This document shows, piece by piece, positions 16,835 to 24,028 of a DNA stretch of 51,935 nucleotides; within the stretch, counting starts at the first letter, position 1; each line of letters opens with the position of its first letter. The notes beneath the pieces were generated by a model. That model did no database searches and had not been told where the DNA came from. It saw only the letters and a list, made by a program, of their open reading frames with translations. The DNA comes from Acidobacteriota bacterium (GTDB taxonomy: Bacteria > Acidobacteriota > UBA6911). Location of the stretch: the NCBI GenBank assembly GCA_012719455.1, contig JAAYAJ010000095.1:1-51935 (forward strand), written 5' to 3'. The translations under genes and the position numbers were made by a program.

Positions 16835-17310
16835 TTCCAGCTCCTTTCGATTACGTTATTTAAGATCTAATGCTTGAGGACTTCCAGGTAATACAGCGTA
16901 ATGCAGCTAGGAATGCGAGGCTCTATCGAGGCTTTAAAGCGGGCTATGCGTTTTCGCAAGAAAAGCATGATGTCCTGAATTGTCGCCCCCGATGCTTGGA
17001 ACCATGACGGCATGGACGATTTCCAAGCCTCAACATACTCGCGGCGGCCCTGTGGCCGCCGATTCCGAAATAGTCGCCGGTAAAACCGGGGATTTGTCAT
17101 CATAGGGGCTACGTGGAAGGATTCGCCACTTGATGGCCCACCCCTTATACCCGCTATCGTCTCGCTGCTCCGAAATCCCGAACGTGCGCCGGTAAAAGCA
17201 GATATGCACGCGAAAAGCCGATTTCATAAATAGAATAAGAGAGTTGGAGAACCATAGTCAAGCCCCAAATTCCCGGCTCCGACAAGGAGTTAGGCCCGGG
17301 CGGAAAGTGC
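16835..17310. other. AT-richer intergenic block with hairpin, no recognised gene
   Basis: This stretch separates the divergent thiolase and acyl-CoA-ligase genes and is visibly less GC-rich than both. Two minus-strand ORFs (16867-17103, 78 residues; 17030-17227, 65 residues) overlap out of frame and match no family I recognise; neither has a good ribosome binding site. A perfect 8-bp hairpin with a CTGT loop (CGGCGGCC 17042-17049, GGCCGCCG 17054-17061) sits in the middle. It could be a degraded gene or a small insertion. Confidence 0.5.
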
Positions 17311-17339
17311 TTGACAGCGCGGAAATGGGGGGGGATAAT
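17311..17339 (+). promoter_or_regulatory. Strong sigma70-type promoter for the acyl-CoA ligase gene
   Basis: TTGACA (17311-17316, perfect) is followed after 17 bases by GATAAT (17334-17339, five of six). It is the best consensus promoter I found in the window. Transcription would start near 17346 and leave a leader of about 150 bases. Confidence 0.75.
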
Positions 17340-17345
17340 GTGAAA

Positions 17346-17496
17346 CTTGGTTTCATTGCGCGGAACAATCTTTACCTTCCTGTAAAAATAACCTCGCCGA
17401 CAGCGCGTGCCCGAGTTTTTTTACACCGAGGAAAGGCTCAAGAATCGGCAAGTGCTCTGTAAATAATTGAAAAATAAAAGAAACTGGAGAGATGTT
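17346..17496 (+). promoter_or_regulatory. Long 5' leader of the acyl-CoA ligase gene with terminator-like element
   Basis: The predicted leader has a GAAAC-TTG-GTTTC mini-hairpin at its start. Later a CTCG...CGAG pairing is followed directly by seven T residues (about 17416-17422), resembling a weak intrinsic terminator inside the leader. A GGAGAG ribosome binding site precedes the ATG. I recognise no known riboswitch fold; attenuation control is only a possibility. Confidence 0.3.
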
Positions 17497-19656
17497 ATGG
17501 AAAAAAATTCCGCATTAGACGCATTCTTTAAACCGAAAAGCGTAGCCATTGTCGGGGCATCCTCCGATCCCAAGAAGCCCGGTTTTACCGCGCTCAAGAA
17601 CCTTATATCCATGGGCTACAAGGGGAAAATTTTCCCGATCAACCTGCGCGAGGAATCGATTCTCGGGTATCCGTGCTACAAGAGCGTCCTGGACATCGAG
17701 GAGCCGGTTGAAGCGTGCGTCCTGCTGGTGAGCGCGGAGCTCACCATGAAGGTGGCCGGCGAACTGGTGGAGAGAAAGAAGAAGTTCAACGACGTGACCG
17801 CCGCCGTTTGCATGTCGGCCGGTTTCGGCGAACTCGGCACCCCGGAAGGGAAGCAGCGCGAGCAGGACCTTGTCCGGATGCTCCGCTCCGCCTCGATCCG
17901 CCTCATCGGCCCCAACTGCGTGGGGATGATTGACGCCTACAGCGGGTTCAACACCAGTTTCGACATCCCGTCCTACCCGAAGGGGGGCCTGAGCTTCCTG
18001 ACACAGAGCGGCGCCCTGGCGACATCGTTCCTGTTCTGGGCGGGGGGGCTCAATCTGGTGGGGTTGAGCAAATTCGCCTCGATCGGCAACATGGCCGACG
18101 TCGACATGGCCGAGCTGCTCCTCTACCTGAAGGACGACGATTCGACGAAGGTCATCGGGATCTACATGGAAGGGTTGCCCAAGCCGCGCGAGTTTTTCCG
18201 GACCGCCCGCGCAGTCGCCGCCGTCAAGCCGATCGTTGTGCTCAAGGCGGGCAAGAGCGAAATGGGGACGGCCGCGGCCCTTTCCCATACCGGCGCCATC
18301 GCCGGTTCCGACGCCATTTACGACGGCGCCTTCCGGCAGGCGGGCCTGGTGCGCGCCCGGAGCGTGGCCGAGTTCTACGACCTGATGCGGGCGTTCGAGC
18401 GGCAGCCGGTGCCGGAGGGGAACCGCGTGTGCGTGCTCACCCACATGGGCGGACCGGGGACGCTGTGCATCGACGAGATTTCGGCCACGGCGACGCTGGA
18501 AATGGCCAAATTCTCCCCGGAGACCCATGACGCCATCCGGGCCGTGTGCGCCCCGATGGCCAATGTCGGACATCCCGACGGGTATGTCGACCTGACCGCC
18601 GCCCATACCGAAAAGCTCCATAACCAGGTGCTGGGGCACCTGTTCTCCGAGCCCAACGTCGACATGGTGCTGCAGATCCTGGCGCCGAGCGCGTTTCTGG
18701 AACAGAAGCTGCTCGCGGAAGAGATCTCCGCCGCCTACCGCTCCCAGGCCGGGAAGAAAACGTTCCTCAACGCCGTCACCTTCGGCAGTTTCGCCCTGGA
18801 GGCCCGCAAGGGGCTTGAAGGGGCGGGGCTCCCCACGGTGGAGTTTCCCGATGCCCTGGCCCGGGTGGCGGGAAGCATGGCGGCGTACGGCGCCTTCCGC
18901 CGTGCGGCGGCGGCCAACCCCTGGACTCCGCAGACCAGCGACAGAGAAACGGTCGATGCCACGGCCCGGATCCTCACCGCCGCGGCAGGGAAGGGGCAGG
19001 CGGGCCTGCTCGAGCCCGAGGCTTACGAGGTCTGCGCGAAATACGGCATCCCCACCTCCCCCTACAGCGTGGTCGATACGCTCGAGGAGGGGATCGAGGC
19101 GGTCCGCAAGGTGGGTTACCCGGCCGTGCTGAAAGTGGTCTCCTCCGAGATCATCCACAAGTCGGATGTCGGCGGGGTGATCCTGGGGATCACCTCGGAG
19201 GACACCTTCAGGCAGGGGTACCAGAAGCTGGTCGGCAACATCCGGGCGGCGTTCCCCCACATCACGCAGCCGAGGGTGCTCATTCAGAAGATGATGCCTT
19301 CCACCACCGAACTCGTGATGGGGGCCATCCGGGACCGGCTGTTCGGTCCCGTCGTGATGTTCGGCCTGGGCGGGATCTATGTCGAGGCATTGAAGATGGT
19401 CAACTTCCGGCTCCTCCCCATCGGGCCCGGGGAAGCCAAGGACCTCGTCCGCCAGACGCTCCCGCCCGCCCTGCTAAAGGGGGTCCGGGGCAGGGGGCCG
19501 ATGAACCTCGATTCCATTGCCTCGGTCATGGTGGCCCTCGGCCGCCTGCTCGAGGAGCAGCCGCAGGTCGCGGAGGTCGATCTTAACCCGATCCTTCCCT
19601 TCGAGGAAGGGTGCGTGGCCGTGGACGCGCGCATCATCCTGTCCCCGTCGCGCTGA
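17497..19656 (+). CDS. ADP-forming acyl-CoA synthetase (fused alpha and beta subunits)
   Basis: This 719-residue cytosolic enzyme interconverts acyl-CoA + ADP + phosphate with acid + ATP + CoA. Residues 1-470 are the CoA-binding and CoA-ligase (alpha) part: SVAIVGASSDPKKPG near 15-29, and ALSHTGAIAGSDAIYDGAF with the phosphohistidine H264. Residues from about 490 form the ATP-grasp beta part, with GYPAVLKVVSSEIIHKSDVGG and AEVDLNPI at the end. The ATG at 17497 follows GGAGAG; an in-frame ATG at 17467 lacks such a site. Enzymes of this type usually run toward ATP in fermenters and syntrophs, which fits the nearby beta-oxidation genes. Acyl specificity is unknown. Confidence 0.92.
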   Translation: MEKNSALDAFFKPKSVAIVGASSDPKKPGFTALKNLISMGYKGKIFPINLREESILGYPCYKSVLDIEEPVEACVLLVSAELTMKVAGELVERKKKFNDVTAAVCMSAGFGELGTPEGKQREQDLVRMLRSASIRLIGPNCVGMIDAYSGFNTSFDIPSYPKGGLSFLTQSGALATSFLFWAGGLNLVGLSKFASIGNMADVDMAELLLYLKDDDSTKVIGIYMEGLPKPREFFRTARAVAAVKPIVVLKAGKSEMGTAAALSHTGAIAGSDAIYDGAFRQAGLVRARSVAEFYDLMRAFERQPVPEGNRVCVLTHMGGPGTLCIDEISATATLEMAKFSPETHDAIRAVCAPMANVGHPDGYVDLTAAHTEKLHNQVLGHLFSEPNVDMVLQILAPSAFLEQKLLAEEISAAYRSQAGKKTFLNAVTFGSFALEARKGLEGAGLPTVEFPDALARVAGSMAAYGAFRRAAAANPWTPQTSDRETVDATARILTAAAGKGQAGLLEPEAYEVCAKYGIPTSPYSVVDTLEEGIEAVRKVGYPAVLKVVSSEIIHKSDVGGVILGITSEDTFRQGYQKLVGNIRAAFPHITQPRVLIQKMMPSTTELVMGAIRDRLFGPVVMFGLGGIYVEALKMVNFRLLPIGPGEAKDLVRQTLPPALLKGVRGRGPMNLDSIASVMVALGRLLEEQPQVAEVDLNPILPFEEGCVAVDARIILSPSR

Positions 19657-19998
19657 TCGGCAGGAGAGGGGGGCGGGGCCGGACGCCGGCCCTCCCCCCG
19701 ATCCTGAACGGCCATTGCAGCCCGCCCCGGAGTGCACAATCGCCGTGCAAAGCGGTGGAAGCTCCATGGCTGAAACAATTAGACTGTGATTTTCGGCGAT
19801 ATCCACAGGTTTATCCTCAGTCTTTGTGGATTCCCTTTCCCACCGCCCCCCGTGCCGGGGGGACAATAATTCAGACGAACTGAGCAGAGTGTACTATCAT
19901 TATTCGGTCAGGTCGTGATCCTCACCGGTCAGGGCCGCGCTCAATGTTCCGGATTTCCTCCCCCGATCCCGGAATGCAACGAAAGGCGACCAGGCGGC
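19657..19998. other. Intergenic region with GC-rich hairpin and inverted repeat
   Basis: No gene is evident. A 7-bp hairpin with a 3-nt loop (19676-19692) follows the acyl-CoA ligase stop and may end its transcript. Further on, ATCCACA (19801-19807) and TGTGGAT (19825-19831) are a perfect inverted repeat with a 17-base spacer, next to TTATCCTCA (19811-19819). These resemble imperfect DnaA boxes or a regulator site. Confidence 0.45.
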
Positions 19999-20352
19999 AT
20001 GAAAGATGAATCGAGTTTTAACCCAACCCAGGATCCGAACGGAAATGACGGCGAGGTGATTGCCCTCCTCCAGGATCTGCAGCGGCGGGTGCTGTTTCTG
20101 GAACGAAAGATCGACCTGCTGATCGGCCACTTGCAGGACCGCCCGTGCCGGGAGGCCTCCCCGGACCGAATGTTCCGCAAGAGACCGTACGGATCGACCA
20201 ACGCCGCCGGGCGCCCGCGCCGGCATGGAGGCGAAGAGCGGCACGGTCCCAAAAAGACGGACCCGGATCACACGCCCTTTTATGAGCGCCGCCCCCGCGG
20301 CAGGAAGAAGGGGGCGGCGAAGAAACGCCTTTCCTCCAGGCGCCGGGAGTAG
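19999..20352 (+). CDS. Small basic protein with N-terminal coiled coil, function unknown
   Basis: The 117-residue product begins with an acidic tail, then VIALLQDLQRRVLFLERKIDLLIGHLQ (about residues 19-45, described here by its heptad leucines), which should form a short coiled coil. The rest is very rich in Arg, Lys and Gly, ending in KKRLSSRRRE. This pattern suggests oligomerisation plus nucleic-acid or polyanion binding. The ribosome binding site before the ATG is weak, and an in-frame start at 19915 is possible. I do not recognise a named family. Codon use looks like that of real neighbours, with no competing frame. Confidence 0.55.
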   Translation: MKDESSFNPTQDPNGNDGEVIALLQDLQRRVLFLERKIDLLIGHLQDRPCREASPDRMFRKRPYGSTNAAGRPRRHGGEERHGPKKTDPDHTPFYERRPRGRKKGAAKKRLSSRRRE

Positions 20353-20709
20353 CCCACGGGTCCCGGAGGGGGCCCGCGCTTCCTCGCTGATCGCGGCTGC
20401 GCCCTGGTTCCGGGCCAAGGACTGGGGTGGAGCGACGCCGATTGCTTCCACCTCATCCGCTATCCAGGTCTGGGGAAAGCCTGAACAAGCGGCGGCTCCA
20501 GGAGATGTCCGCCGGACCGCCTCCCCGGCCCGGCCCCCATTGGAACTGCCGGTCGAACCCCCGTAAGGACTCCAGCCCGCGGCGGATACTCGTGAAAAGG
20601 GGTGTCCCCTCCCTTTTTTCAGTGTAAGATTCCCCCTTTGGTTCGATCGGCTTCCCCGGGCCCGACGGGGAGGTGTAGCATTGCAGGTTCAAGGGAAAGG
20701 ATTGTGGGC
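20353..20709 (+). other. Intergenic region upstream of the aspS-gatC operon, with terminator-like hairpin
   Basis: No gene is evident in these 357 bases. AGGGG-TGT-CCCCT (20598-20610) forms a tight hairpin followed by CCC and six T residues (20614-20619), a plausible intrinsic terminator for the upstream small gene or an attenuator in the operon leader. A -10-like TAAGAT preceded by TG follows shortly after, but I find no matching -35. Confidence 0.45.
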
Positions 20710-22830
20710 ATGCCTTTTTCGCAACGTGTTTTTTGCGGGGAGTTGACCCCGGGGGATGCAGGCCGATCGGTGCAACTCGCCGGCTGGGTTGACGCCTTTC
20801 GGGACCACGGGGGATTGCTCTTCATCCACCTGAGGGATCGCAGCGGCATCATCCAGGTGGTCTTCAGCCCCGAGATCGCCTCCGCCGGGGTATGCCGCCG
20901 GGCGGCCGGACTGCGGGCGGAGTACTGTATCGCCGTCACCGGAGAGATCAGGAAGCGGCTGGAAGGGACGGAAAACCCCGGCATCGAAACCGGGGAGATC
21001 GAGGTGATGGCGTCCGGGCTCACCGTGCTGTCGGAATCGGACACGCTCCCCTTCGTCCTTTCCGACAAGGCCATGACCGCCGGTGCGCCCTCCGCGCGGC
21101 GCGAAGCGGTGAGCGAGGAATTGCGCCTCGAATACCGGTATCTCGACCTGCGGCGCGCTCCGATGCGGGACAACCTCATCGCCCGGCACCGCATCTTCCA
21201 GTGTGTCCGGCGGTTTCTCGATTCCCGGGGCTTCATCGAAATCGAGACTCCCATCCTGACCATGAGCACGCCCGAGGGCGCGCGCGATTACCTGGTTCCC
21301 AGCCGGGTGCACCCGGGGAATTTCTACGCCCTGCCCCAGTCCCCGCAGCTCTTCAAGCAACTGCTGATGATCGGCGGGATGGAGCGCTATTTCCAGCTGG
21401 CCCGCTGCTTCCGGGACGAGGACCTGCGCCCCAACCGGCAGCCGGAATTCACGCAGCTCGATCTGGAGGCGTCGTTTGTCGACGAGGAATTTCTCTACGG
21501 CCTCATTGAGGAGCTCACGGTCGAGATGTTCGCCGTCGGGGGGATCGAGTTGCCGCGCCCCTTCCCGCGGATGACGTATGAAGAGGCGATGGAGACGACC
21601 GGGAGCGACCGCCCGGACCTGCGCTTCGGCCTCCGCTTCGTCGACGTGACCGATGTCTTCCCCGGGACCGGCTATGCCATCTTCCGGCGGATCATCGATG
21701 CGGGAGGGAGCATCAAGGGGATCAACGTCAGGGGACAGTCGGGTCGGCTCAGCAAGAACGTGCTCCAGAATGAATACGCCAAGGAGGTGGTCCCCTCGTT
21801 CGGGGGGCGCGGGATGACCTGGATGAGGGCGGAAGGGGGACGCCTGGACTCGAACATCGTCCAGTTTTTCAAAGCGGAGGAACTTGACGCCCTGCGCCGG
21901 AAATTCGAGGTGGCCGACGGCGACGTGCTCATCCTGATCGCCGATGCCTCCCCGAGGGCGGTCACCTCCGTGCTTGGCCAGCTGCGGCTCCATCTTGCGG
22001 AGCGCCTTGGTTTGATCCCCGAGGGGGTCTTCAGCCCGGTCTGGATTACGGAGTTTCCCCTGTTCGAAGCCACCGGGGACGGGGGGGTGACCTCCAGCCA
22101 CCACCCCTTCACCGCCCCCGACCGGACCGATTTCGATCCGAAGAACGTCGAGGAACTCCTCTCGCTCCGCTCCCGCGCCTACGACCTGGTCATGAACGGT
22201 GAAGAGCTGGGGGGGGGGAGCATCCGCATCAGCGACCGCGACCTGCAGCGGAAGATCTTCGCCGCCCTGGGCCTGGATGACCGGGAGACGAGGGAGAAGT
22301 TCGGATTCTTCCTGCGGGCGTTCGATTTCGGCGCGCCGCCGCACGGAGGACTGGCGCTGGGCATGGACCGCACGGTGTCGATGATCCTCGGGACCCCCTC
22401 GATCCGCGAAGTGATCGCTTTCCCCAAGAACCGCAGCGCCGCCTGTCCCATGACCGGGGCCCCGGCCCAGGTGAAACGGGAACAACTTGCGGAACTGGGC
22501 CTGCTGGCCTCGGCCGGGACGGAGCCGATGCGCGGAACCCGCGAGCGGGAAAACCTGGTCGACCGCCTCTCCTGGGTCGCCCGCATCGGGGTCGACGCCG
22601 ACGAACGTCCTGCCGTGGAGGAGGCGCTCGCTTGGGCGGAAGAGATGGCGGCGGCGTCCGCGCGGCACGCCGGGATGGAAGAGCCGGTCCATACCGTCGC
22701 CCCGGTCGCCAACCGCATGCGGCCCGGCGACGAAGCGAGGCGGAGCGAGCTGGCCGAGACGGGAAAGCTGCTCGAGAGCGCTCCCGAGGTCAAGGAGGGG
22801 TATTTCAAGGTGGCCGCCATTCTGGAATAG
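20710..22830 (+). CDS. aspS: Aspartyl-tRNA synthetase with a C-terminal GatC domain fused to it
   Basis: This protein has 706 residues against about 590 for ordinary bacterial AspRS. The OB-fold anticodon domain is N-terminal, with FRDHGGLLFIHLRDRSG; the His-Gly pair there is typical of non-discriminating AspRS as I recall. The class II core is intact: motif 2 FRDEDLRPNRQPEFTQLDLE, HHPFTAP, ELGGGSIRI and motif 3 GLALGMDRTVSMI, with the GAD insertion between. After the normal AspRS end (about residue 603), residues 610-706 read as a complete GatC: ENLVDRLSWVARIGV, then HTVAPVANRMRPGD and the terminal EVKEGYFKVAAILE. GatC normally bridges GatA and GatB. The fused form would tether the amidotransferase to the synthetase. 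gatA and gatB homologues follow directly. Confidence 0.93.
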   Translation: MPFSQRVFCGELTPGDAGRSVQLAGWVDAFRDHGGLLFIHLRDRSGIIQVVFSPEIASAGVCRRAAGLRAEYCIAVTGEIRKRLEGTENPGIETGEIEVMASGLTVLSESDTLPFVLSDKAMTAGAPSARREAVSEELRLEYRYLDLRRAPMRDNLIARHRIFQCVRRFLDSRGFIEIETPILTMSTPEGARDYLVPSRVHPGNFYALPQSPQLFKQLLMIGGMERYFQLARCFRDEDLRPNRQPEFTQLDLEASFVDEEFLYGLIEELTVEMFAVGGIELPRPFPRMTYEEAMETTGSDRPDLRFGLRFVDVTDVFPGTGYAIFRRIIDAGGSIKGINVRGQSGRLSKNVLQNEYAKEVVPSFGGRGMTWMRAEGGRLDSNIVQFFKAEELDALRRKFEVADGDVLILIADASPRAVTSVLGQLRLHLAERLGLIPEGVFSPVWITEFPLFEATGDGGVTSSHHPFTAPDRTDFDPKNVEELLSLRSRAYDLVMNGEELGGGSIRISDRDLQRKIFAALGLDDRETREKFGFFLRAFDFGAPPHGGLALGMDRTVSMILGTPSIREVIAFPKNRSAACPMTGAPAQVKREQLAELGLLASAGTEPMRGTRERENLVDRLSWVARIGVDADERPAVEEALAWAEEMAAASARHAGMEEPVHTVAPVANRMRPGDEARRSELAETGKLLESAPEVKEGYFKVAAILE

Positions 22831-22843
22831 GAGAGGGGGAGTC

Positions 22844-24028
22844 ATGGATTCCGTTTTTGTCCACCGCAACCAGGAGTCCGCGCCCCCCTCGAAGGGGGCG
22901 CTGGCCGGGCTGCGGGTGGCGATCCAGCCGAACATCTCGGTGGTGGGGTGGCCGACCGAAGCCGGTTCCCGGGCGCTGGCCCGATACCGGGCCGTGGAGG
23001 ACGCCACCGTCGTCCGGCGCCTGCGCGCGGCCGGCGCCCGTCTCTGCGGGTCGACCCGGATGAGCGAATTCGGGTTTGGGCTCAAGGGGAGCCGCGCGGG
23101 CGAAAGCGTGGCCGGCAGGGAGGCCGACGCCGAACTGGTGCTCGACCTGATGGGGGAATGCCGGGCGGCCGGGCTGCGGGTGGGGGTGTGCGCCTATAAG
23201 CCCAGCTACGGCCTGGTCTCGCGGCAGGGGATCGTCGGCCTGATCCCGTCGATGGAATGCTGCGGGATCGTGTCGGAAAGCCTCGATGTCGTGCGCCGTG
23301 TGCTTGCCACGATCGCCGGTCCGGACGAATTCGATTTCTCGCTCCCCGAGGAGCCCCCTCCTGATTTCGCTCCCGCCGCCTGCCGCCCGGCGTCCACCGT
23401 CGGCGTCCTCGCCGAAGCCCGTGCCGCCCTGCCCGAAGCGGAGAAGACGGTGTTCGAATCCGCCCTGGAGGGGCTGGAACGTGCGGGGTTCTCCCTCCGG
23501 GAGCTTACGCTCCCCGATTTTCCTCTCTTCCCGCTCGTTCACGGCATCGTGGGCTCCGTCGAAGCCTCCTCCTCGGCCGGCCGTTACGATTCGGTGCGCT
23601 ACGGGCTCCGTGCCCCGGGAGCGGGGAACTGGAACGACATGTACCTCGCGTCGCGCCGGGAAGCTTTCGGCACCGTGGTGAAAAGCTACCTGCTGCAGGG
23701 GGCCTTCTTCCAGTTCGAGCGCTTCGCTTCGTACGAGGACGCCTGCCGCATCCGGGCGCGCCTGATCTCCGGCATGGACCTCCTCCTGGGGCAGGTGGAT
23801 CTCCTCGCCCTGCCTGCGCCGGGCTCGGAGCCCTCCGACGGCCGGCTCCGGGAGGTCTGCGCCCCGTATGCCGGGGCGATGTTCGCCAACGTAACCGGCC
23901 AGCCGGTCCTCTGCCTTCCGGCGGCGGCGCCGGGAGGCGGCGGGATTCAGTTGGCGGGTGCCCGGCGCGGGGACGCCAGGGTGCTCGAAGCGGGGGAGCG
24001 GATCATGAATCTGCTGCGGAGGGACTGA
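22844..24028 (+). CDS. GatA homologue lacking amidase catalytic residues (pseudo-GatA)
   Basis: This protein has 394 residues against about 485 for GatA. Homology is clear from YKPSYGLVSRQGIVG (GatA KPTYGRVSRYGL), the GatA-specific VEASSSAGRYDSVRYG, EAFGTVVKSYLLQGAF, and a C-terminal FANVTGQPVLCLP block. Yet the amidase machinery is missing. The Lys of the usual IKDN motif is Gln28 (AIQPN), and the nucleophilic Ser of DTGGSIR aligns without gaps to Glu105 (DLMGECR). The glycine/serine loop with the cis-Ser is shortened and degenerate, and about 50 N-terminal residues are absent. The frame is intact, with GGGGA before the ATG, so this is a maintained gene, not decay. It probably serves a structural or tRNA-positioning role beside GatB. 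Glutaminase activity is not expected. Confidence 0.85.
   Translation: MDSVFVHRNQESAPPSKGALAGLRVAIQPNISVVGWPTEAGSRALARYRAVEDATVVRRLRAAGARLCGSTRMSEFGFGLKGSRAGESVAGREADAELVLDLMGECRAAGLRVGVCAYKPSYGLVSRQGIVGLIPSMECCGIVSESLDVVRRVLATIAGPDEFDFSLPEEPPPDFAPAACRPASTVGVLAEARAALPEAEKTVFESALEGLERAGFSLRELTLPDFPLFPLVHGIVGSVEASSSAGRYDSVRYGLRAPGAGNWNDMYLASRREAFGTVVKSYLLQGAFFQFERFASYEDACRIRARLISGMDLLLGQVDLLALPAPGSEPSDGRLREVCAPYAGAMFANVTGQPVLCLPAAAPGGGGIQLAGARRGDARVLEAGERIMNLLRRD

Noticed and set aside
17346-17496. Known riboswitch in the acyl-CoA ligase leader
   Set aside because: I could not match the leader to any class by its conserved core; it is kept only as an unassigned leader.
17515-19260. 581-codon minus-strand frame opposite the acyl-CoA ligase
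   Set aside because: Antisense shadow of a clearly recognised enzyme, rich in His, Arg and Gly without motifs.
19799-19833. Replication origin suggested by DnaA-like boxes
   Set aside because: No dnaA, dnaN or gyr gene adjoins, the boxes are imperfect and no AT-rich unwinding region is present.
20689-23085. 798-codon open frame on the minus strand opposite aspS-gatC
   Set aside because: It is the antisense shadow of a high-GC gene. Its translation is low-complexity in His, Arg, Glu and Gly with no family motifs, while the plus strand encodes clear AspRS, GatC and GatA blocks.
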